Shown piece after piece: positions 1 through 20,173 of a stretch of 64,000 bases of DNA; positions within the stretch are counted from its first letter, which is position 1; each line of letters starts with the position of its first letter. Under the pieces are notes generated by a model, which worked only from the letters and a program-made list of their open reading frames with translations, did not search any database and was not told the DNA's origin. Source of the DNA: Motacilla alba alba. Lineage: Eukaryota; Chordata; Aves; Passeriformes; Motacillidae. The position numbers and the translations under genes are program-made. The stretch covers positions 35,678,911 to 35,742,910 of the forward strand of contig NC_052046.1 in assembly GCF_015832195.1 (NCBI RefSeq), written 5' to 3'.

Positions 1-667
1 TACAGAGACTGCATTTTAGGGGGAGGCGATGGCTTGGTGCCAAAGGAGTGATGTGAGCGGAGACGACGGGTGAGGAGGTGACGGTGCTCTCGAGACCCCT
101 CGGCCCCAGGGGGTGAAATATTGGGGGGGACTAGTGTCCCAAAAGGTGAGAGACTGTCGTTTTCTCCTGGAACTGGGCGAAGCATCCTTGAAAAGGGAAC
201 CCTAAAAGCAGCTCTGTTCCATGTGCAGTGGTGAGAGCACTGGACATGGAAGGAAGAAGTCATGAAGGTGGTGCTGAGTGACGTGGAAACACAACCGGAC
301 TCGGCTGTGTTTCCAGGGGAAGCCTGTGGCGCAAGAGGGACTCCTCTCTCCTTGATGAAATGAGACGTGATCGTTGGAAGGGTGGAGATGGACTGAGTTG
401 ATTATTTGAAGGGTGATGGACTGGTAAAAATCTAGGTTTTGTTTTATGCTGTGGGAAATTGAGTGGGGGGAGGAGAAATGTTTGAAAGGTTTCCATTTTG
501 CTTTGTGTGTTCATTTTATTATAGTTGTAAGACAATAAAGTTTTTTTTTCCTTTGTTCACAAGTGGAGGCCTGCTTTGCTCTGTCTCTGATCGCATCTCA
601 CAGCAGATACCAGGGAGGATATGTCTTCATGGGGGTACTGGCATTGTGCCAGCGCCAAACCATGACA
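1..667 (+). mobile_element. 3' part of an ERVL-type LTR (window starts inside it)
   Basis: This GC-richer block differs from the AT-rich intron around it. It carries a polyadenylation signal AATAAAG at about 534-540 followed by a T-rich/GT-rich stretch, then a U5-like segment. It ends with gccaaaccatgaca at 654-667, matching my memory of avian ERVL LTR termini (…CAAACCAYGACA). The left end lies before the window, so neither its TG start nor the target duplication can be checked. No gag/pol reading frame is present. The upstream 250 bp could be U3 or the last internal sequence. Family assignment is from memory of avian repeats, not a library search. Confidence 0.6.
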
Positions 668-1970
668 AGCATGTGCTTCAAATCCCACATTTTCAGTAAA
701 GTACTGAATTAGAGGACTGTTTAAGTGGAGGAGGGCATGATGTCTAAAATCCTTGACATGATAGTTTTGGTAGGATTTTGTCATCCAGTCCAGTCTTCTA
801 CGGTTCCAAAACCTGCTTACATAAACCAGGTACGCATACAGTCCCAACTTTCAGTGACTGGGATAAACCTAAATTGAATGTGATATAGTGACCTAAAGAC
901 GGAATGTTCTGACAGCTGATTCGCACACTCTTTAGTGGAAAAAAAAATAGAGTACTTTTGTTTTCATAGTCCTCAGCCATAACTGAGGCTACAAAATCAG
1001 AGGGTAAAGGCATACGCACTCAGGTTGTCTGAATGCCAGTGAAATGGAAACATGAGCAATATTCCAATTTAACTCCACAGAAATCCACTAGTTAGTAAGT
1101 AGTTCAAGTATTTTAGTGCCTGCTGTGTTGCTGCCTACAGGGAAAATACTCTAAGTGCTTTCCCTTTCTCAAAAAGAAAAGGAGTTTTCATCTATCTTTT
1201 ATAAGGCTTTCTTGTCACATCCATTATACAGCATGACACAACCCGCCAAAGGATCCTGTTGTGGTGGCTCCTATTACATGTTTTAGTGGCAAGGTTTTTG
1301 TGGACGGTAGAATACATACATTTATCCATGTGTGTATGTATGTATGTGCGTACCAATTTATATATAAACATAGGTGTGTATAAAGAGATGCGCTTATCAG
1401 TCTAGATCACTTAGCAGTGAAGATGTATGTCCCTTATGCTGGTCTATGAAGTGTCAAACATGGAGTGTTAATGCCTACATATATGAAATCAAATATTTTT
1501 TTCACACAAACAGTTTGACACAAAAGGGTAGAATTATTCTTATTCTAAGAATATTAGGCCATTAACTGGAACAGCTTTTAGAATTACTTTATTCTGGTCC
1601 ATGTCTGACCAGCTATTTGAGGACAAAACAAAAAACAAATTCTGATTTTCAGACTCCATGTATGCTGTTAGTATCACAGAATTAAAAAAGGAGTTTTAAC
1701 CCCATAACCATCTAATACCCTATTCACTTCAAGAATGGAAAAGGCTAATGCAGACTGGGGGATAGGAGTGATGATCCACAGATCATAGTTCTACATCAGA
1801 AGGATTTTTAAAGGTGCACACAAATTCTGTATGCCTGCATGTGCATAAATGAAAACTGTCTTCTGTGTGCAGAGACCAGTGAGATGTCCAGATGGGTACT
1901 GTTTGTGACATTATAGTTACTGGAAAATCTGATTTTCCTACTCTATAACAATTTCAGCAGATCTTTTAGA
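668..1970. other. PALM2: Intron sequence upstream of the first visible PALM2 exon
   Basis: AT-rich non-coding sequence with stops in all frames at short intervals. There is a small (TGTA)n-like patch near 1328-1350 (tgtgtatgtatgtatgtg). No exon, RNA gene or recognisable repeat was seen. A search by eye for the paralemmin start exon (MAEAEL…LQAIA-type) found nothing. Confidence 0.6.
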
Positions 1971-2423
1971 GCAAGAGGAGGGCCAACAGGATGATTAGAG
2001 GGATGGAGCACCTCTCCTAGGAAAAGGCTGAGAGAACTGGGATTGCTCAGCTTGAAAAAGAGAAGGTGTGACCTGATTGCAGCCTACCCGAACCTGAAGG
2101 GACCCTAGAAAAAATGCGGATAGGGACTTTTGACAAGAGCATGTAGAGACAGAACAAGGGGAAATGGCTTCAAACTGAGAGAAAGTAGCTTAAGATTAGA
2201 TGTTAAGAAGAAATTCTTTACTGTGAGGGTGGTGAGGTCCTAGAACAGGTTGCCTGAAAGTTTTGGGTGCCCTGGAAGTGTTCAAGGTCAGGTTGGATGG
2301 GGCTCTGAGCAACCTGTTCTGGTGAAAGGTGACCCTGCCCTTGGCAGGTTGGTTGGAACAAGATGGTTTTTTAGGTCCCTTCCAACACAGACCATTCCAT
2401 GATTCTGGTATTCTATTCTATGA
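1971..2423 (+). mobile_element. CR1 LINE, 5'-truncated, 3' end retained
   Basis: This is the classic avian CR1 3' region on the + strand. The body reads gctgagagaactgggattgc, then aacctgaaggga, gaaattctttactgtgagggtgg, tggatggggctctgagcaac and ggtcccttccaacacagacc. It finishes with imperfect ATTCTATGA-type repeats at about 2401-2423. It lacks the 5' UTR and nearly all of ORF2, as is typical of CR1 copies. It lies in the PALM2 intron in the sense orientation. Small indels and substitutions indicate an old insertion. Confidence 0.95.
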
Positions 2424-4031
2424 GGATAGATTTGTTCAGCAGTAGTCTTACATATTGCAGACAATGGGGACTGAGTGTGTAAATGTAGATATATCAGAAT
2501 AATCAGCATGTAATAGTGTGCAAAACATTACAGAACTGCTTGGTGTATGCAACATTTAGCTACTCTGCTTCTTCTGGGTTACTCCAGCCATTCCATCACT
2601 GTTCTAGTGTCTAGCTCTTCAGCAGAAGTTATTATTAAACTGCCTGGAGGCAGTTTTCTATCTCCATGGTTTGCTTTGCTTTTAGTGAGCTTAACATTAA
2701 TTAATAAATTTTTTAAAGTTTTCTGATCTTCCTTGTAAATGTAATGTTTTCCTCCCAAAATGCCTTGTTTGATGTTCAACATAAGGATGACTAATTCTGC
2801 ATAGGCAGAATCTTATCATATACTCTTAAGGATGAGGCATGAAGGTTTGAAATCCCTTGAAAGCAGAGAATTCCCAGAGCATCAGTGGAGCACCTAGAAA
2901 TAAGTAAGAAAAACTGTTTTGTGGATTTAAGAAATTCCCAAATGTCTTCAAACCCAACCTTACAGCTACTGAAATATTTAAATAACCAATAAAAATGGTT
3001 TTGCAGATAAGAAAAACATTGTTCCAGTAAAACCAGAGGCTGACTGCCTTCATTTATTACTCAGTATTTCTGTCTTGGCTACAAAATCTAAAATGAGAAA
3101 AGACTTTGAGGAGGGGGAACCTTGTCCAGGATGTGGATGGATGGATGGATGGATGGATGGATGGATGGATGGATGGATGGATGGATGGATGGATGGATGG
3201 ATGGATGAGGAGAAATGCTCCCAAGAAGGTGCAGAATGCTGACAAAAGCAAACAATTTACCTGCTTAAGAGGAAGGTGTTGCAGGGGGAAAAGCAGGTCA
3301 TTCTCTCTTGAAACACCTGAGAGAGTCTGCTACCTGCTGGAGGGGACAGCCTGGGCATAGGTGAGTGGCAATGAATAGGGCTGTAACAACTCAGCTGTGG
3401 AAAGGACTGTGCTGTCCTTGGCACCACTTGGTCACTCCAGCTTCAGGGACCTGGTAAGGGCCAGCTGCTGCCATGTGCTGGTGACTTGAATGTTAAACAC
3501 AGACAGGTGGAAGTTACCAATCCTATTTACTTTGTATGTAAATCTATTGCAGTCTCGCTGAAACATCTTCCCCCCACTGAGTCTAGGGAAAGCCTTACCA
3601 CCAACCCTGCTGTGGAAAAATGAGGTCTGCAGACTGCTCTCTTCCTCCATGCTACCACCCCTGCTTTTGTGACACCTTGCTGTCACACGATTACACCACA
3701 CTATCCATGGTTTTGGCCCCAGCATCTCAAATGCAAAATCACATCTTTGTCCCTTTAACTTCTCTCTCAGCTGTTATGTGTATTTTCTCCCCTCCTCTGG
3801 GACTGTGCACTGTTGCTGCTCCGGCTGCTGGGAGCAAGCGAGGAGAATTTCTCCTACTGGCAAGTAACCAGCCAGTCTGGGGCTGGCATCTTCCCAGGAT
3901 GCTGCTGTTTGCATACCAGCAGGCAGAGGAGCAAGTGAAATGGGACTGGTGACATCTGTACAGATGTGTTTGACTGCTTACATGCTGTTACGAATCTGCT
4001 ACCCTTAAAGCCTCCATTTTTCTGACGAGAT
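2424..4031. other. PALM2: PALM2 intron between CR1 and the exon acceptor tract
   Basis: Non-coding intron sequence. Apart from the (ATGG)n array listed separately, nothing recognisable was seen. The short frames that cross the array (WMDG repeats or HPSI repeats) are microsatellite translations. Confidence 0.6.
3134..3207. repeat. (ATGG)n tetranucleotide microsatellite
   Basis: About 18 nearly perfect copies of the ATGG/GGAT unit in a row, ending where the sequence reads atggatgagg. The array is pure, so it is likely length-polymorphic. It lies in the intron about 0.9 kb upstream of the first visible PALM2 exon. Confidence 0.98.
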
Positions 4032-4053
4032 ATCTCTCTCTCTCTCTTCCCCC

Positions 4054-4094
<41 letters not shown>

Positions 4095-4097
4095 AAA
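4032..4097. repeat. (CT)n microsatellite serving as extended polypyrimidine tract
   Basis: A run of CT dinucleotides interrupted by short C runs (ttcccccc near 4047-4053). It ends about 15 bases before the splice acceptor at 4112. Between the tract and the exon lies a short A/T-rich spacer ending tttttccaag. The tract sits where the splicing polypyrimidine tract lies, although the T-rich sequence immediately before the AG is probably the core signal. Confidence 0.95.
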
Positions 4098-4111
4098 ATT
4101 ATTTTTCCAAG

Positions 4112-4192
4112 GAGAAAAGGAAAAGGCAGACAGAAATAGAAGGCAAGAGACAACAGCTTGAGGACCAGATACTTCAGCTGCAGCATTTCAAG
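4112..4192 (+). CDS. PALM2: Paralemmin-2 coding exon (early coiled-coil exon)
   Basis: Internal 81-bp exon of 27 codons, entering and leaving in phase 0. It reads EKRKRQTEIEGKRQQLEDQI and then LQLQHFK. The acceptor is atttttccaag, preceded by a long (CT)n tract, and the donor is AAG|gtaagg, close to consensus. From family knowledge, paralemmins begin with a short first exon and then a lysine/arginine- and glutamine-rich coiled-coil segment. The EIEGKRQQL stretch fits paralemmin-2 better than PALM (EIENKRRQL) or palmdelphin. Paralemmins are phosphoproteins anchored to the cytoplasmic face of the plasma membrane by C-terminal lipidation, and are linked to membrane and cell-shape dynamics. In mammals PALM2 also forms read-through transcripts with AKAP2 (PALM2AKAP2). 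The start-codon exon is not in the window. The exon is short and charged, but the in-phase continuation into the next exon makes a functional exon the best reading. Confidence 0.93.
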
Positions 4193-5094
4193 GTAAGGAA
4201 CTGATGCCAGAAATTATGGATTGACTAAATCTGTTCATTATTAGACATGCAGATCACACATCTGAAAGCTGGGAAAAGCCCACTCTGACATGAAGCAGCT
4301 TTCACTGCCGGAGCCTATCTCTTGCAGTGATCATGTCCTGCCTGCTTTTCATTCCTGTTTCATGCACAGGACCATGTTGTTTAAACGGTTTAGGAGCATG
4401 GAGTTGGGAGGGTGTGAGTGCAGGCAGCACAACAGTGCTGTTATTATTAAATGCTGTTATTTATTATACATAATGATGAGACACCAATCGCTGTGGCTTG
4501 GGTGTGCACTGCATGGCTTCAGCCAGCACTTTCTGCCTACAGAGCTGCATTGGATTTCTCTGGTGCCTGTTGTTAGGTTTTGTGTGTGTGCATTGCAGAA
4601 GGAATGTTAGTTAGCATGCATCTGTGTATGTGTGTAAAGATTTCATTGTAGGATGAAGTTATTGGGTGTGTATGGCATAATAAAATGGGCATGTATGTAC
4701 ATGCAGGGAAGGTGTTGATGCATACATGTGTATCTACATGGAGAGGCGCCTTGATATTTAACAGGATGCCGAGCAATCCCAGTCCCTGTTGGTCTCCATG
4801 ACAGCTGCAGATAGCATCATTTGAAAGCCATCCTTGCTGTTTCTATTGCTTATCCCTCCTGTCAGGAGCCTATTTGTGTATAGCAAAGATAAGAACAAAA
4901 ACATTCGTGTGATCTTTTTGTAACCAGTGAGAATTTGTGGGTCAGATCTTGCTATATTAGTTCAGTAGGGGAGCCTGAGGAATTTCAGTGATTAAAATAT
5001 CTGAGAAAGATGATTAGAACTGGACAGTTTATCCTCACAGCAAGTGACCTGAGCTGTGTTTTTAAAATTAAGATATTTAAGTTGCTTATGGAAT

Positions 5095-5141
<47 letters not shown>

Positions 5142-8100
5142 AACAGTGCACCTGCATCGGGAGATGATGTGCAGCATATCTCTGCGCACACATGCACTTG
5201 CAGACCACACTGCAAGTTATGCTACAGGCAGGATATTTCTCCTGCCTCTCCAAAACCCTGCAGTCTTGTTCTGCAATTTATTCCTCCTTTTCTGGCAAAC
5301 ACGATGCAGTTAAGTCCAAGTAATTGATATCAGCCTACACAAATGCCCCAATCAAGTTTACCACCAGTCTGTGGATGTCAAACATTGGAGTTTCCAAAGA
5401 TGTGATTGCGTTTCTGTGGGGCAACAGGAATTGCCATTTTGTTCAGGCTTCCATTGAGTATAGGCAGGAAAGAATTTCTTCAGATAACCATAGGGTGCTG
5501 CAGCAGAGCAGTAAGGTACTGTTCCAGTACTTTCATGATGCTTGTTTTTTTTTTTCCTTTTTGCTACCAAGCTGATGACTCCTTTTAGCATGTTAACTGT
5601 TTCCAAGCTAACTGCATTATGATTCTTTGTGAAATTCCTTATGTAGAGCCTTTTGGATAGACAGTTATGTCAATTTGCTGCTTCATCTGTTTTACTTTGT
5701 TATAGCTGTTACTACGTTTTATCATCAGCCATAAGAAAAGTAAAACCCATCAAGGTGGTGCAGTGGGATCAGCCCCCCAGCTGATGTAGACTGGCATTGA
5801 CTTTAGCCCTGCTGTGTTGATTGCCCCCAGTTTTGCTGCATGGATTTTTTCAGAGGTACATATGAAAAATAGCTGTGTCCCTTTATTTTTTAACCCACAG
5901 GCCAGAGCAAGAGCAGTAGTCATACAGGAAGCTAATGGGAGACCAGGGCACAGAAATGTAATGGCAGAGACATTTAAAATGGCAGCTTTTTTAGCTAAAA
6001 TCACAGCCAGACTTAAGGTCTGTAATGCTGTGTGCGAGGATGAGCATCAGGATATGGTAAAATCTACACTACCTCTCCATTCAGTGTCATCAGTTGTCAC
6101 CAGAGGAAAACTGTGCTGCTTTTACAGGAGTGGTCTGCTGCTCTATGAGCTGCCTGTACCACCAAGCAACTGTCTGCTGGGAGACCTGAATGAGGTGATA
6201 GCAGAGGTCTAACTGGGATTGCAGATTTCATCTGCATTGCTGCTAGAACCTTCCTAAAATTAAAATAATAAACATATTTTAAAATGGAGATAGCGGCACT
6301 GGCTGGTAGTTTTTCTGTTTCTCTTTGGAGACAGATGAAGAAAACTGCATTTTTGTTTCATACATCATTCAGTGTTCTGGTTGCTTAGTGAAGTGCTGAC
6401 CAACATTCTATTGCGCCTGCCAGTTTGATTTGCTCATTTGCAAAACTGTGTATCCCCCTGCCACCTCCCTAGTGCTCTCCCTCACCTCACCCTGCTTGTC
6501 CTCACCTCTCCAAGAAAGGGGCTCCAAGTCTGATATGAATATAGTCCCTCAGTCTGATATGGCTCCCCAGTCTAACACACCAGACCAAAATAAATACATC
6601 TATTTTCCCTCGGAGTGCTAAATAGAACATGATTCATTTCCTGAACTATGTGGATTTCATCTAATTCTGTGCAAGGCATACATCCAGGTTAAAAGACCAG
6701 GCTTTCCTAGGAAGCCCCTGTATTTGCTCAAAATGCTGTGAGGCTGTTGATGTCCATATAGACTGCAAGGATTTCATATCAGTATTCATTAAAGTCTGCT
6801 GTGAAGAAACCTTTGAAAATGAAATCTGGGTTAATCCTGTGTCTGCAGTATCTGGGTTGATCCCACAAGCATAACAGCTTGAATTCGCACAAAGACATTC
6901 ATGCCAGTGTTCAATGGGTTTTCTTCATTTTTGTGCAATGTCAGAGTAATTTTCTTTTTAAAATGCACTGTGTAAAATAACATGTTTGGTTACCTAATAA
7001 AGGTTCTGGAAGCTACAGGGTTTCTGTTAATTTCAGAAAATTTTATTCACATTGCAAAAATATCTAATAGAAATAATTTATTGCCAATGTTTATGCTTAT
7101 TACCTGCAGTTTTCAAGTTGCTGATGCCAATTAGACCCCTGATGAAATGACTTTACTAACAGTTCATTTTTTTTTCCCTTGTTACTTATCTGGCTGAAAA
7201 TAAGGCAGCAGCAGGTGCTGTCCCACTGCTTTAGGCAGAGCAACCCGGCAAACACTAGATCTAGTAAGAGTCAGCACTGAATGTGGACAAGGCTTTGGCC
7301 ACACATGTTACAAAGGCTCCTGAGTATGAGGCCAGTGCTGAGGACATCAGAACAAAAGTGTAGCTCAGCTATTATTGGTCTATGTGAGATTCAGAGTTAA
7401 TCAAGTGAAATCTTTCAAATGTGAAAATCTGGAGTAGGAGAGAGTCTTGGGTCGTATAGGCTCTAAAAGCTAAATTCCCTTTTGCTGACAGTGAAACCAT
7501 ATCCTCTCTTCTGTGAATCACTGCAAAGAAAGGACATTGGCGGGCACAGACTGACTGTAGTACACTGGAGCCATTGGGGCTGTCTGTTGAAGGCAGGAGG
7601 TGTATTTGTCTACATTAGAATCAGGCGCCTTCATTGGAAAGGCCATAGGTGTTGGAACAGGTATAAAGATACTTTGAAGCCCCATTTTTTGAGATTAAAC
7701 ATGCTCTTTTGCTCTAATAGGAGTCAATTTACTACAGCTCCCCTAACCTCACATCTACTCCGGTCCTTAATATGAAAATAATATTTTTTCTTCCATATAA
7801 CACAAGGTTGGAAGGTAGAATTGTTATTTTGTTGTTGTTGTTTTACAATAGATAGAGTTTAAACTTCATGCCTCAGCAGTTTCTTGGCCATATGCCTATG
7901 AAAGGGGTGTCCTTGTCCACGGGAACTGGAGGTGTTATCAGCTTCTATCGTTTAAAATCAGAGAAGTGGTCAAAATTCACATTACACCAAACATATTTTG
8001 TGCAGTATGCATCAAAATTATTTGGTTTCTGGAGAAAGACTGAAATTTATTTTGATTGATTAGCTGAACTAGAGAATACAACCTACAAGCAACAACTCCT

Positions 8101-8879
8101 TTTAAGAACTTGTTCAGCTAGGCAGCAGTTGGGCAGGCCTGTTTTAACAGAGATGTTTACTATTTTGAATAAACTCCAGAATAGCAGTATTTCTTCCAAA
8201 ATCTGACTGCCTCTGTTGTTTGTTGAATAGAATTTCTGTTATTGTTTACTGTTTGGTGCTCTGTTTGGTGGCCAATGGTAATAAAATAAACAAAACAAAC
8301 AAACAGAACCTCCTAATTGAAGGAAAAATTACTTCTATGCTATTACTTTAAGTATTACAATTACAATAAATCCATTTTCCACAGTTATATTAGTTCTGGA
8401 AGAGTGTAAATATTAGGGACCTGTTTCTTTTAACATCTGCTTCTTAAAGATTGCACTTCATGAGCACAATCTAAAACATTACATCTTTACTCTCAAGAAA
8501 AGGAAAGCATTTTCACATTCTTATAGAGATTTTGTTAGAGTATGGTTTTAGCTGAAACTATCTTATCTATAAATAAATTTTAATTTTATGGTTCCAGTTA
8601 TATCTCTGTCCCAAATTTAATCTATTCTTAAAAGAATTGCTGTCAGAAAATATAAATAGATATGTCTGTCTCTCTCTTGATATATGTACGACATTGTGGA
8701 AAAAAAAGAGATAACTTTTGCAAATGAAGAAACTTTTTTATTTCTTTATAGTGAATCCTTTTATGATTTTCAAGTAAATTAATCCTTAAACCAAATGGCA
8801 ACTCAGCCAAGCACACAAAAAATGTTTGCTGGTGTCATACAGTCTCCATTCCCTACATGGTCAGTGCAATATTCTCCAA
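4193..8879. other. PALM2: PALM2 intron, first part
   Basis: AT-rich intron starting with the gtaagg donor. It holds the (TG)n array listed separately, short T runs (for example 5546-5557) and a short AAAC-rich patch near 8285-8306. No exon, RNA gene or confident transposon was seen. The frames around 4290-4610 and 5814-6212 show no protein family resemblance or codon-like structure. Confidence 0.6.
5097..5138. repeat. (TG)n dinucleotide microsatellite
   Basis: About 21 uninterrupted TG/GT units. The opposite strand reads (CA)n. Intronic and likely polymorphic. Confidence 0.98.
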
Positions 8880-10238
8880 AACCTAGTTCAGAGGTAAGGA
8901 TGTCATGTGAAACAGTGTTAAATGCCTTGCAGAAGCCCAGGAAGATGACATCTGTTGCTCTTACCTTATCCACCAATGATTTATGGCTTCATCATAGAAG
9001 GCCTCCAAATCTGTCAGGCATGATTTGCCCTTAATAAGGCCATGTTAGCTGTCACCAATCATCTTGTTTTTCTTGTGGCTTAGCAGTTTCCAGAAGGATC
9101 CTGCTCCATGATCTTGCCAGGCACTGAGGTAGATGGGACTGATTGGCCTGTCATTGCACAGGTCTTCCTTTTTTTACATTTTAAAAGCAGAGGATATGTT
9201 CCAACTTTCCCAATCACTGGCAACTACCAGTCTTCCATAATTTCTCAAGTAAAGTGAATAATAAATTAGCCCCCTCTTCAACCAACCCTCTCATCAGGTC
9301 CCACAGACTTGTGCACTTTCAGGTTCCTTAGATGGTCTTGAACTTGATGTTCTACTACAGTGAGTGGTTCTACATTCTCCCAGTCCCTGCCTTTGCCCTC
9401 TGCATCTCAGACAGTCTATTTGGAGCACTTGCTGTTGAAGGCCGAGGCAAAAAAGTCATTAAGTACCTCAGCCTTCTCCATGTCCCAGGTAACCAGGTCT
9501 CCTTTTTCATTCTGGAGAGACTGAATATTTTCCCTAGTCTTCAGTTTATCACTAACATATCTCTAGAAGCTTTTTTTGTTGCCTTTGATGTCTCTGGACG
9601 TATTTAAGCCCATCAGGGCTTTAGCTTTCCTGACCTGATCCCTGGCTGCTTGAACAATCCCTTTGTATTCTGCACCTGGAGGACTTGCTTTCACCACTTG
9701 TCCTTGCTCTCACCCTCCACAGGCTTTCTTTTCATGTCTGAGTTGTCCAGGAGATCCTTGTTCATCCACATAGGCCTCCTGGTATGTTTGCCAGGCTTCC
9801 TCTTCATAAGGATAAACATTCCTGAGCTTGGAGAAGGTGACCCTTTAATACCAACCAGCTTTTTTGGCACCTCCTCCCTGCAGGGTTTTATTCTATGGTA
9901 CTCAACCAAGCAGATCCCTGAGGAGGCCAAAGTCTGCTCTCCTGAAGTCCAGGGTAGTGAGCTTTCTGTGCACCTTTCCTGCTGCCCTAAGGATCTCAAA
10001 CTCTATTTCATGGTCCTTGCAGTCAAGGCTGCCCTCGAGCTTCACATTTCCCACCAGCCCCTCCTTACTGGTGAGCACAAGATCCAGCCTAGCACCTCCT
10101 CTCCTTGGCTCCTCTTTCACTTGCAGAAGGAAGTTATCATCATGGTATTCCACGAATGGGATTGGTTATCCCCTGCTGTTGTCCCTCCAAAAGGAGTTGG
10201 GGTCGTTGAAGTCCCCCATGAGGAACAGGGCTTGTGAG
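8880..10238 (-). mobile_element. CR1 LINE ORF2 internal fragment (endonuclease C-terminus to reverse transcriptase), degenerate
   Basis: Read on the minus strand, this block carries successive pieces of CR1 ORF2. First comes the endonuclease end, with FLMGDFNDPNSFWRDN, then DDNFLLQVKEEPRRGGARLD, LVLTSKEGLVGNVKLEGSLD and the DFRRADFGLLRDLLG stretch (about 10238-9900). Next is the linker with RRPMWMNKDLLDN (about 9770). Then the start of the reverse transcriptase region follows, with FFA-type, NYQ/PSL-type and FDTV-type remnants toward about 8900. Frameshifts and stops break the frame repeatedly, so it is a dead copy. Both the ORF2 3' end and the 3' UTR are missing, unlike normal CR1 copies. 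The + strand frame of 195 codons at 9650-10237 is the antisense of this element. Confidence 0.88.

Positions 10239-20173
<9,935 letters not shown>

Noticed and set aside
3057..3360. Frames with HPSI or WMDG peptide repeats
   Set aside because: Direct translations of the (ATGG)n microsatellite.
9650..10237. 195-codon open frame on the + strand
   Set aside because: It is the antisense of the CR1 ORF2 fragment; the minus strand shows clear CR1 endonuclease residues in the same interval.
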